From NCBI GenBank assembly GCA_902791215.1, contig CADAUZ010000009.1, positions 24,897 to 88,896 on the forward strand: a stretch of DNA of 64,000 nucleotides, written 5' to 3'. Source of the stretch: Oscillospiraceae bacterium. GTDB lineage: Bacteria > Bacillota > Clostridia > Oscillospirales > Oscillospiraceae. This document shows, in pieces, positions 33,382 through 43,329 of this stretch (positions within the stretch are counted from its first letter, which is position 1; each line of letters starts with the position of its first letter). The translations under genes and the position numbers were made by a program. The notes under the pieces are model-generated. The model was not told where the DNA came from and ran no database searches. It saw nothing but the letters and a program-made list of their open reading frames with translations.

Positions 33382-33618
33382 CTTGGCTCCCCCTCTGGGG
33401 GAGCTGTCACAGCGCGTCTCACGCAAGCGCTGTGACTGAGAGGGTCGGCTCCCCCTCTGGGGGAGCTGTCACCAGTGCCGCAGCACTGGTGACTGAGAGG
33501 GTTGCCGGTCTGCACAAGCCCCTCTCCGCCCCAGTGTGCGCAGAAGGTGAATTGCCCCGAAGGGGCAAGAGAAGCCGGCCTGGGCCGCTGGGGCACCTTC
33601 CCCTCAAGGGGAAGGCAA
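33382..33618. repeat. Dispersed repeat family A, copy 2 with family C insert
   Basis: Two head-to-tail copies of GGCTCCCCCTCTGGGGGAGC...ACTGAGAGGG are followed by GGTGAATTGCC...AGAAGCCGGCCTGGGCC and CCTTCCCCTCAAGGGGAAGG. The block fills the gap before the ligase-like gene. Confidence 0.85.
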
Positions 33619-33658
33619 GGAGATTGTACAACTATCGAAAACTATCGGAGAAAAAAAC

Positions 33659-35098
33659 ATGCAAGTTTTGAAACACAACTGGAGCGACAAAACCTGGCGG
33701 CGCTTTCTGGCCGTCGGGGCGGGAGCGATGCTGCTGTTTTACATGCTCATTCCCATCGCACCCATACGCTTTCACGATCTATACCTTTCCTACGGCAAGA
33801 CCGCCATCATCGCCCTGGCCGCGATCTACTTCTTCCGCGCCCGGCTCGACGGCGTGCTCGAGGTCAAGCTCGTGATCTGGTACGCGATTTGGGTCTTTAT
33901 CACGCGCATCCTCAATACCGACTACTATCTCCAAAACGAGCTGGACCTTGTCATCAGCCGCGTGCTATGCTGCGTGGTGCTGCCGGTGGGCCTGCTGCTG
34001 GAGGAGAGGGAGCGGCGCGTGATGCTCGACGTGGTGATCGCGCTTGTGGGCGCGTTCTACTTTGTCACCGCGCTCGTGAGCCTCTATGCCTGCATCTTCG
34101 GCGTCTACTTCTATGTGGGGCCGGAGCAGGTGGTGTTCGGCCTCGACAACAACGCCTATGCCAACAGCTATGTGCGCATCGTCGCCTGGGAGACCACGCG
34201 CAACATCTCCGCCGTGTGGTTCTACCTTGCGGGCTGCATGATGGTCTACGAGTTCTTCAACTGCAAAAACAAGCTCTGGCGCATCCCGATCTGTCTGGCC
34301 CTGTTCGTGTTCCATCTCGCGGTGGCCTTCACCATGACGAGAAGCGTGATGCTGGCAGCGTCGGTCAATGCCGCCATGCTTGCGATCCTCCTCGGCATGG
34401 AGCATATCCGCACCGAAAACAAGGCCCTCAAGATCGGCCTCATCGTAGTGCTGGCCGCCCTGTCCCTCGCTCTGTGCTTCAAGAGCTACGACTGGCTGCG
34501 CGCCGGGACGGCGAAGCTCTATAACGCCATGGACGTACAGATCGAGCGCACCTCCGACCAGTTTCTGACCCCCGAAGCGCAGAGCGGCGACGGCGTCAAC
34601 TTCAGCGACAGCCGCGACCTCAAGGAGAGCGCCTCCACCGGCTCCATGCGCTTCGGCGTGTGGTACGCCGCCATCCCCGCCATTCGCGACGAACCCATGC
34701 GCCTTCTCATCGGCAAGTACAGCTCCAAGGTCATGGACGGGCCGCACCGCTACCAGATCAGCGCTGAAAACGGCTCCTTCTGGCACATGCACAACTATCT
34801 TCTCCAGGTGCTGATGCTGACGGGCCTTGTCGGCTTCCTGCTGGTGCTTGCGTTCAGCGTGCTGCTGGTTGTGCGCATGGTGCGCCTCTTCTTCACGCAA
34901 AACCACGCCGCCACCACGGCGATCAAATCCCTGACCTTCCCGGTCAGCGGAATCCTGCTCTACGGGATGCTCGAGACGGTGATCTTCACAAACTCCGCCG
35001 ACGAGCGCGCCGTCACCGATTTCCGCGAGCTCTGCTTCTTCCTGCTTGCGGGCGTCGTGCTTGCGTACGCCTACGAGCTGGGAGACGGAAAAAAGTGA
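33659..35098 (+). CDS. O-antigen ligase/polymerase-like membrane protein
   Basis: The 479-residue protein has about ten to twelve membrane segments and a large outside loop around residues 290-370. The loop ends in SFWHMHNYLLQVLMLTGLVG, matching the Wzy/WaaL signature (HN, several residues, then GxxG). Such enzymes polymerise or transfer lipid-linked glycans outside the membrane. In a Gram-positive cell this would serve capsule, exopolysaccharide or wall glycan attachment. No glycosyltransferases of a capsule locus lie nearby, so the substrate is unknown. Confidence 0.8.
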   Translation: MQVLKHNWSDKTWRRFLAVGAGAMLLFYMLIPIAPIRFHDLYLSYGKTAIIALAAIYFFRARLDGVLEVKLVIWYAIWVFITRILNTDYYLQNELDLVISRVLCCVVLPVGLLLEERERRVMLDVVIALVGAFYFVTALVSLYACIFGVYFYVGPEQVVFGLDNNAYANSYVRIVAWETTRNISAVWFYLAGCMMVYEFFNCKNKLWRIPICLALFVFHLAVAFTMTRSVMLAASVNAAMLAILLGMEHIRTENKALKIGLIVVLAALSLALCFKSYDWLRAGTAKLYNAMDVQIERTSDQFLTPEAQSGDGVNFSDSRDLKESASTGSMRFGVWYAAIPAIRDEPMRLLIGKYSSKVMDGPHRYQISAENGSFWHMHNYLLQVLMLTGLVGFLLVLAFSVLLVVRMVRLFFTQNHAATTAIKSLTFPVSGILLYGMLETVIFTNSADERAVTDFRELCFFLLAGVVLAYAYELGDGKK

Positions 35099-35109
35099 AA
35101 AACTCTCCC

Positions 35110-35138
35110 TTGCGTTCACTGTGAACTCATGTTATGAT
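35110..35138 (+). promoter_or_regulatory. Promoter of the degV-family gene
   Basis: TTGCGT, 17 bases and TATGAT lie 33 bases before the ATG at 35172. Confidence 0.65.
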
Positions 35139-35171
35139 AAAAAAGATGTTTGAATCAGGAGTGATCTAAAA

Positions 35172-36020
35172 ATGTCCAAACCCGTCGTCATTACCGCCGA
35201 CAGCACCTGCGATCTCAGTGAGGAGCTCAAGGCACGCTACGGTATCCGCGTGATCCCCCTCACCATCCAGCTGGGGGAGGACAGCTATCTTGACGGCGTG
35301 AATTTCAGCGCGGACGATATCTATGACCGCTACCGCGCGGACGGGACCCTGCCCAAGACGGCGGCGCCCGGCATCCAGCAGTTTACGGATTTCTTCACCG
35401 AAATATTGAATACCGGGGCCGAGATCGTCCACCTGGACATCAGCTCCGAGCTCTCCGGCTCCTTCAACAACGCCTGCATCGCGGCCTCCGAGCTCTCGGG
35501 CGTCTATACCGTGGACAGCCGTTCGCTCTGTACCGGGGTGGGCCTGCTCGCCATCGAAGGGGCCGAGTGCGCCGCGCGCGGCATGTGCGCCTCCGATATC
35601 GCCCAACACCTCGGGGACCTCGTCGACAAGGTGGACACCAGCTTCGTGCTCGATACCCTGGAGTTCATGTGGAAGGGCGGACGCTGCTCAGGCGTGACCG
35701 CGCTGGGCGCAAACCTTCTGCATCTCAAGCCCGCGCTCGAGATGCGCGACGGCAGGCTCAGCGTGTACAAAAAGTACCGCGGCAATATCCGGTCCGTCTA
35801 CCGCCAGTACGTCAAGGAGCGCCTGGCCTCGGCGGATGTGCGGCCCAACCACGTCTTTGTCACAAATTCGGGCGAGGTGCCGCAGGAGATCATCGAGGAG
35901 TTAAACGACATGGTGTGCGCCGCCGTCCCGGGCGCGGAGGTACATAACAGCAGGGCCGGCTGCACCGTGACCTCCCACTGCGGCCCGAAGACCCTGGGCG
36001 TGCTGTTTTTGAGAAAGTAA
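35172..36020 (+). CDS. DegV-family fatty-acid-binding protein
   Basis: The 282-residue sequence has the family start VVITADSTCDLSEELKARYG and the lipid-binding elements PKTAAPGIQQFTDFF, HLDISSELSGSFNNA and LEFMWKGGRCSG. DegV/FakB proteins hold an acyl chain and present it to the kinase FakA for use in phospholipid synthesis. No fakA gene is in the window. The small gene at 36032 follows after 11 bases and is probably co-transcribed. Confidence 0.92.
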   Translation: MSKPVVITADSTCDLSEELKARYGIRVIPLTIQLGEDSYLDGVNFSADDIYDRYRADGTLPKTAAPGIQQFTDFFTEILNTGAEIVHLDISSELSGSFNNACIAASELSGVYTVDSRSLCTGVGLLAIEGAECAARGMCASDIAQHLGDLVDKVDTSFVLDTLEFMWKGGRCSGVTALGANLLHLKPALEMRDGRLSVYKKYRGNIRSVYRQYVKERLASADVRPNHVFVTNSGEVPQEIIEELNDMVCAAVPGAEVHNSRAGCTVTSHCGPKTLGVLFLRK

Positions 36021-36031
36021 GGAGTTATAGA

Positions 36032-36358
36032 ATGATCGATCCGAAGGATGTGGATAAAGTCTCCGAGGAGGACTGGGAGCAGTTCAAGAAGGACGCGGCG
36101 AAAGACGAGCTCTACTACAACGGCCCCGGCGACCTGCTGGACACCCCGGAGGGGCGGGCGAAGTTCTGCCGCCTCAACAAGACCAGCGTCTACCGCAAGC
36201 CAGACCCCAGCTACCCCGGCTACAAGATCTGGGTTTTCAACAACCAGGGCGAAGGCATGGTGGTCAAAAAGCGCAGCCACGTAGACCCCGCCCTCATGGA
36301 GGACATCGAATACGACGCCTCGGGCAAGGAGATCAGCCGCTCCTACGAGCCGGCCTGA
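36032..36358 (+). CDS. Hypothetical acidic protein, 108 residues
   Basis: This is a soluble protein without membrane segments or signal, rich in Asp, Glu and Lys. It contains DELYYNGPGDLLDTPEG, PSYPGYKIWVFNNQGEG and a final SRSYEPA. GGAGTT precedes the ATG, and codon use and GC content match the neighbours, so it is very likely a real gene. I do not recognise a family. Being directly behind degV suggests a shared transcript but not a function. Confidence 0.75.
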   Translation: MIDPKDVDKVSEEDWEQFKKDAAKDELYYNGPGDLLDTPEGRAKFCRLNKTSVYRKPDPSYPGYKIWVFNNQGEGMVVKKRSHVDPALMEDIEYDASGKEISRSYEPA

Positions 36359-36365
36359 GATTCCT

Positions 36366-36480
36366 CTTGCCTCCCCCAGCCGCTTGCGGCGTCCGGGGGA
36401 GGTGTCGCGAAGCGACGGAGAGGGCCCTCTCAGTCATCGCCATGAATGGCGCTGACAGCTCCCCCATAGGGGGAGCCAAG
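36366..36480. repeat. Dispersed repeat family A, copy 3
   Basis: It runs from CTTGCCTCCCCCAGCCGC through GAGAGGGCCCTCTCAGTC to CTCCCCCATAGGGGGAGCC, in the opposite orientation to copy 1. Confidence 0.88.
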
Positions 36481-36500
36481 TAATGATATTTGTAAATTGC

Positions 36501-36546
36501 CAAGCGGCGATTTCGTCACAGTGTACGAAATCGCCGCTTGCTTTTT
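36501..36546 (+). terminator. Strong terminator
   Basis: CAAGCGGCGATTTCGT and its complement form a 16-base-pair stem followed by CTTTTTG. It mainly serves the plus strand; the minus side lacks a T run, though the 36548 gene ends right beside it. Confidence 0.88.
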
Positions 36547-36547
36547 G

Positions 36548-37513
36548 TCAATATCTCGGATCTGCCAATCCCCAGAGCCACATCTTCTGCATCATGGGGC
36601 TGTCGGGGCGGATATAGCCGCCGGTATCGAAGGCCGCGTTGGAGATCACCGAGAAGGGGAGCGTGCCCGTCTCATACTCGTGCAGCAGCGCCTCCTCCTG
36701 AAAAAGCAGCACGCCCAGCGGGACGTGGTAGTCGCTCGACACGATCGCCAGCGCTCTGACCTCCGGGTGGTTTTCCAGCAGGAGCTTCACGGTAAACTCC
36801 GCGTTGTCGCCCGTGGTGCGGGAGGCGTCCTCTTTTAAGATGCGATCAGGCGTGACGCCTTGGGAAATGAGCCAGTCGGCCATCACGCCCGCCTCGGTGG
36901 CGTTGGGGTTAGACCAGGCCGTGCCGCCGCCCGTGACGGCGATCAAGGCGTTGGGGTACTTCTCCGCGCACCGCAGCGCCGTCTCGCAGCGCCCCAGAAG
37001 CTCCGGGGCCATGGTGCCGTCAGACTCAAGCTGGAAGCCCAGCACCACGATGCAGAGGCTCCCGTCCTCCGGAAGATCGTCCGGCAGCACGCCGGGGTTG
37101 ACGGTGAGGTCGCTGTTGACCTCGGACCAGGTTTGCATGAGCTTTGTCCAGAACGCCCCGAGGGCCGGGTCCAGGGCGTTCAGCTTTTCGAGATCGGCGC
37201 GGATGATGTCGGCGGCTTCCTCCTGTTTATCGGCGTAGGCGTAGACCATGTCGCTGACCAGGTTGTAGCTCTCCTCCGTGTAGCCCTGCGGCGGCACGAA
37301 GACGGTCGGCTCCGGCGTCGGGACAGGGGAAGGGGTCGGCGCGGTTGCGGGCGTCGGTGTCGGTGCAATCGTCGCCGTCGGCGAAGGCGCGGGCGGTGAG
37401 GTCTCGGCGATCACCGGCACGGCGGGTGTCTCCCGCGCCTGCCAGCGCAGGAACAGCAGCCCCGCAAGTGTCACGCACAGGAGCAGCAGGAGTATGATAT
37501 GGAAGCGTTTCAT
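36548..37513 (-). CDS. Membrane-anchored YdcF/DUF218-like protein with Pro-Thr linker
   Basis: This 321-residue protein has an N-terminal membrane helix (about 5-25), then a Pro/Thr/Ala-rich linker at about 35-75 (PTATIAPTPTPATAPTP) and an outside DUF218 domain. That domain starts at LCIVVLGFQLESDGTMAPEL, with AVTGGGTAWSNPNATEAG, KEDASRTTGDNAEF and AIVSSDYHVPLG. The DUF218 fold occurs in SanA and YdcF, linked to envelope integrity; the reaction is unknown. ATG at 37513 follows GAGG by seven bases. A second family member is at 39209. Confidence 0.85.
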   Translation of the reverse strand: MKRFHIILLLLLCVTLAGLLFLRWQARETPAVPVIAETSPPAPSPTATIAPTPTPATAPTPSPVPTPEPTVFVPPQGYTEESYNLVSDMVYAYADKQEEAADIIRADLEKLNALDPALGAFWTKLMQTWSEVNSDLTVNPGVLPDDLPEDGSLCIVVLGFQLESDGTMAPELLGRCETALRCAEKYPNALIAVTGGGTAWSNPNATEAGVMADWLISQGVTPDRILKEDASRTTGDNAEFTVKLLLENHPEVRALAIVSSDYHVPLGVLLFQEEALLHEYETGTLPFSVISNAAFDTGGYIRPDSPMMQKMWLWGLADPRY

Positions 37514-37590
37514 GGTTTTACCTCGATTGTACGTTACACAAAACGTGACAGTTTGAAACATGAAAAACATATGCCACCATGTTCAAGTCT

Positions 37591-37838
37591 GTCATTGCGA
37601 GACAGTGACCGATGTCACTGTCGTGGCAATCCGTACTCCCAGCGGCCGGTTTACGGTCTACGGCCTCCGGCGGGCGGATTGTACCCTAAAGGGCAGACCC
37701 CACACCAGTGTGCGAAGAAGGTGAATTGCTGAAAAAGGCTAACGGATTGCCACACCAGTGTGCGCACTGGTTCGCAATGACAGAGAAGCCTTTTTCAGCA
37801 AGAGAAGCCGGCCTGGGCCGCTGGTTCGCAATGACAAA
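37591..37838. repeat. Dispersed repeat family B and C mosaic, copy 3
   Basis: GTCATTGCGAGACAGTGACC and GGCAATCCGTACTCCCAGCG (family B) are joined to GGTGAATTGC...AGAAGCCGGCCTGGGCCG (family C). It fills most of the 372-base gap between the two neighbouring minus-strand genes. Confidence 0.8.
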
Positions 37839-37885
37839 GACGAACATGGCCTTGTTAAATTGAGAACTATAAAGCGATATCAGTA

Positions 37886-39199
37886 TCAGTACCCGATCAC
37901 CTTGTCCACCCCGTAGAACTTCGCCATGTAGACATTGGGCCAGTCGGTGGGGGCCTCGGTGTTGAGATAGGCAAGGCCCTCCAGAGCGCTCCAGGAGGTC
38001 CGGGCATAGGGCCGCCAGAGCTCGACCTCTTTTTCACCGCGGGCCGCGCACTCTGTAATAAAGTCTTCGTTATACTGCAGCAGCGCGTGGGTGTCCCGGA
38101 TATCCGGGAGACCGATGAAAAGGCTGCGCCCCATCAGGAGCATACCCACACAGCACAGCGCGATCACCAGGTTCCGGCCCGGCAGATCATAAAGCCGCGC
38201 AAGCAGCATGGCATCAGATAACAGCAGCAGCACCAGCGCGATGTGCATGCTCCGCCCCGCACAGTACATGGCGAAGGTCAGCACGAACTGTCCCGCGAGC
38301 GATCCGAACAGCAGCACAAGGGACAAAAGCCGCGTTTTGAGATCGACCTTTCGGTATACAGCCAGCGCATAGAAAACCGGGAAACAGACCAGCAAAGGCC
38401 AGAAGCGCAGGTACATCCGCCCGGTCTCCGCAAAATTGGAAAGCAGCACCTTGAACGTCATCTCGGCGGACTTGTTCACGGTCTCCGCCGGGGCGGACAT
38501 CATGTACGCAAAGCCAGCCAGCATGGCGGCAAGCGCCAAAATCTTCCACAGCGCCGGGCGGTGTTTGAACCATATCCAGTCAACAAGCGCGAAAGCCAGC
38601 CACATGGCGACCAGGGCCACCGTGCCGTTTTCGCTGTACGCGCCCACGGGGAAGGAGAAGACCACATACATCACCTTCAGCGCGGTGCCGGGCGTCCAAT
38701 CGTCCCGGAAGCTTTTCACGAGCGGCAGCAGCCACAAAAGGCTGAACACCCCGCACCAGAGGTAGTTGACCGAGCCGGTGAGCCACAAAAACACCTGCCC
38801 GAAATCCGGCTGAAAGGCCCAGAGGGCGAAGAAGAGCATGCACGCCAGTACCGGATTCGGAAGCCCCTTCCCGACCGCAAGCTCATGCAGCAGCCATACA
38901 AGCGCCGCGCAGAACAGGGCGTTCGTTACATCAAAGATGCCCTTGGGCAGAAGCAGGAAAAGCTGCACCAGAAAGTGCGGCACCACGCGCCCGTTCATGC
39001 TCTGCCGGTGGGCGGACATGGAGGGGAAAATCTGCGCCGCGCTCTCAATGCGCGTGTCATCCGCGTAAGAAAAGCAGTAGCGGTAATCGTCCGCGATGAG
39101 GTCGGTCCAGTGGGTGCAGAGAAACATCAGCGCGAAAAACCCGAGACAGAACAGAATAAGCAGGAGCCGCGAGCGGCTCAAAGCGAGAAGCTTTTTCAT
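37886..39199 (-). CDS. DUF6056-like polytopic membrane protein
   Basis: The 437-residue protein has about eleven membrane segments. The first outside loop holds DDYRYCFSYADDTRIESAAQ and MNGRVVPHFLVQLFLLLPKG. Then VFLWLTGSVNYLWCGVFSLL follows. This arrangement is typical of the DUF6056 family in Clostridia and Bacteroidetes, which resembles GT-C glycosyltransferases with an acidic first loop. An envelope glycan role is plausible but unproven. The YdcF gene precedes it by nine bases on the same strand. Confidence 0.78.
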   Translation of the reverse strand: MKKLLALSRSRLLLILFCLGFFALMFLCTHWTDLIADDYRYCFSYADDTRIESAAQIFPSMSAHRQSMNGRVVPHFLVQLFLLLPKGIFDVTNALFCAALVWLLHELAVGKGLPNPVLACMLFFALWAFQPDFGQVFLWLTGSVNYLWCGVFSLLWLLPLVKSFRDDWTPGTALKVMYVVFSFPVGAYSENGTVALVAMWLAFALVDWIWFKHRPALWKILALAAMLAGFAYMMSAPAETVNKSAEMTFKVLLSNFAETGRMYLRFWPLLVCFPVFYALAVYRKVDLKTRLLSLVLLFGSLAGQFVLTFAMYCAGRSMHIALVLLLLSDAMLLARLYDLPGRNLVIALCCVGMLLMGRSLFIGLPDIRDTHALLQYNEDFITECAARGEKEVELWRPYARTSWSALEGLAYLNTEAPTDWPNVYMAKFYGVDKVIGY

Positions 39200-39208
39200 G
39201 CCGCCGCC

Positions 39209-39930
39209 TCAATTCCCGAGGACCCAGAGATGGGTCACGCCGAAGGCCTCGCGGATGAAGTAGTTGAGCATCACGAAGAAGTAGCCCCAGGGGGCCGCGA
39301 CGCCCTTAGCGTCCGTGACGCCGAGGCTTCTTGCCATGAGCTTTGCCCGGTAGAGATGGTAGGCGCTCGAGACGATGGCGACCTTGCCCTGCGGTTCGTC
39401 CCCCCGCGCGCGGATGATGTCGAAGGAGAATTGGAGGTTTTCGAGCGTGGAAGTGGCCTTCGGCTCCATGATGATCCGCTCCTCGGGGATGCCGTGGGCA
39501 AGCAGCCAGTCGTGCATGGCCTGGGCCTCGGTGATGCTCTCGCCCTTGCCCATGCCGCCGGAGACGATGGCAATGGTTTTGGGATGTTCGTTTAAGTACT
39601 GGAGCGCCCCCTCGCAGCGCCGCACCAGCGTCAGCGACGGCTGATCTCCGTATACCGCCGCGCCCAGCACGATCAGATAGTCCCGCCCGGCGTCCTTGTC
39701 GGTGCGGGCATTTTTGATGATGAAATACTCCACAAAGCAGAAGTAGGCAAGCCCGATGCACACCAGCACCACCACCACGCGCCAGAGGGCGACGGGCAGG
39801 TATTTATGCAGCACCAGCAGCGCCGCCACGAAAAACAGCGCGTAGCCCCACCAGGCGTAGCCCCGCAGCGCAAAGCGCAGGAAAAGGCCCGCGGCACATA
39901 ACGCGCCGACAATCGCCCAAAAAGATTTTT

Positions 39931-39934
<4 letters not shown>
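39209..39934 (-). CDS. YdcF/SanA-family (DUF218) membrane protein
   Basis: The 241-residue protein has two to three N-terminal membrane helices and a DUF218 domain: YLIVLGAAVYGDQPSLTLVRR, IVSGGMGKGESITEAQAM, IIMEPKATSTLENLQF and AIVSSAYHLYRAKLMARS. Members affect envelope barrier function; the reaction is unknown. Its start overlaps the ABC-F gene stop by four bases (ATGA), and DUF6056 follows, so these three are one operon. Confidence 0.9.
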
Positions 39935-41808
<1,874 letters not shown>

Positions 41809-41841
41809 AAAACTATTTCCTTAAACGTAAAAATACGGAAC

Positions 41842-41999
41842 CTTGGCTCCCCCCCTATGGGGGAGCTGTCACCAGTGCGCACACTGGTGACTGAGAGGGT
41901 TCCCTCGGCTTGCACTTAGGTAAAAGGACTGACAGCCCTCTCAGTCACGGCGCTTGCGGGGGACGCGCCGTGCCAGCTCCCCCAGAGGGGGAGCCAAGA
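41842..41999. repeat. Dispersed repeat family A, copy 4
   Basis: CTTGGCTCCCCCCCTATGGG...ACTGAGAGGG at one end and CCCTCTCAGTC...CCCAGAGGGGGAGCCAAG at the other give an inverted-repeat block of 158 bases. Confidence 0.88.
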
Positions 42000-42015
42000 G
42001 GGAGCACATAAAATA

Positions 42016-43329
42016 TTACATGTTCTCCACGGCCCACTGTAATACCTCGTTCGTGATCTTTCCTGCGCGGGTGAGGCCGAAGCCGCCGTGCTCGATGAGC
42101 GTCACAAAGGCGTAGGGGTGCGCCTCGTCGTCCAGAAAGCCCACGAACCAGGAGTGGTCCTCCACGCCCTCGCCGAGCTCCGCCGTGCCGGTCTTGGCGC
42201 AGATATTGAGGCCGGGGAAGAGGTTGTCGGAATCGTAGTGCCATACGGCGTTCTGGCGCATCATGCGCTTGAGGCGGTCGGCGGTGGCGGGGCGCACAAG
42301 CTCCGTGATCTCCGGCGTGTCGTCCGGCAAAAAGTGCGGCTCCACCAGCATGCCGTGGTTTGCCACCGCGCACAGGAAGCGCAGCATCGAGTAGGGCACC
42401 ACCATGTCGGTCGACTGCCCGATGCCGGACCAGCCGGTCTCCGGGTCGCCCACAAATTCGAGCGGATAGCTGCCCTTCGCCGTCGTGATGCCGTCGATGC
42501 TGTGGTTATCGAGAAAGCCGTATTTTCGCACGTAGTCGATCATCGTGTTCTGCCCGAGGGCGACCGCGATCTGCGCAAAGGCCACGTTGCAGGAGTTGGC
42601 AAGGGCCTGTTCAAAGTCCTGGGTGTAGTGGTCCGCCACGCAGCGAAACGGCACGCCTGCGATTTTGTACTCGTCCTCGCAGTACCATCTCCGGTTGTCG
42701 AGATCGGAAAGCCGCTCGATGGCGGCGGCCGCCGTGACGAGCTTAAAAATCGAACCCGGGGTGAAGGAGGCGGAGATGCAGCGGTTGATGAACGCGCCGT
42801 CGCGCTGCTCGCCCGTGGTGTCGAGCGGGTCAACGGACGGGGTGGACACCATGCCCAGAAGCTCCCCCGTTCGGTAGTTGCACACCATCATGCAGCCGCT
42901 GGCCCATTCGCCGATGGCCTTGTAGATCACATCGTTGAGCCGCGCGTCGTAGGTGAGGGAGAGCTGTTTGTTGCTCATGGCATGCGTCGTGCCGGTGAGG
43001 AGGCTGAAGCCGCCGTTTGTGTCCATGAGGCGCGAGAGAATGCCCGTGCCGGTGCGGCCCCAGTAGTCGCCGGTGACGTGGTAGTTGGCAGCGCGGGTGA
43101 TGCGGTCGGGGGAGTAGACGCGGTTTGTCTCGTCAAAGTAGGCGAGGACGATGCCGTTTCGGTCGGTGAGCTGGCCCGTTGCCCCGGAGTTTGCCCGGGA
43201 GAAGTAGAGCGCCCAGTCCTTACCGTGCTCCACGTAACGCACCAGATACACGCCCATGCCGCAGATCACCAGCGCCGCCAGGAGCAGCACCGAAAAGGCG
43301 CGGTTGGTTATTTTTCTCGTGGCTGCCAC
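42016..43329 (-). CDS. Class B-type penicillin-binding protein transpeptidase
   Basis: The 437-residue transpeptidase has one N-terminal membrane helix (about 10-29), a short linker domain and the catalytic triad motifs. SIFK in TPGSIFKLVTAAAA carries the active serine, SCN in LANSCNVAFAQIAV is the second motif, and KTG in CAKTGTAELGEG the third. It crosslinks peptidoglycan with the FtsW/RodA-type polymerase encoded just upstream. The best start is GTG at 43329, overlapping the previous gene by 22 bases, because upstream frame is read-through of that gene; the SD-like GGGAGG is unusually close to this GTG. It is shorter than most class B PBPs. Confidence 0.92.
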   Translation of the reverse strand: MAATRKITNRAFSVLLLAALVICGMGVYLVRYVEHGKDWALYFSRANSGATGQLTDRNGIVLAYFDETNRVYSPDRITRAANYHVTGDYWGRTGTGILSRLMDTNGGFSLLTGTTHAMSNKQLSLTYDARLNDVIYKAIGEWASGCMMVCNYRTGELLGMVSTPSVDPLDTTGEQRDGAFINRCISASFTPGSIFKLVTAAAAIERLSDLDNRRWYCEDEYKIAGVPFRCVADHYTQDFEQALANSCNVAFAQIAVALGQNTMIDYVRKYGFLDNHSIDGITTAKGSYPLEFVGDPETGWSGIGQSTDMVVPYSMLRFLCAVANHGMLVEPHFLPDDTPEITELVRPATADRLKRMMRQNAVWHYDSDNLFPGLNICAKTGTAELGEGVEDHSWFVGFLDDEAHPYAFVTLIEHGGFGLTRAGKITNEVLQWAVENM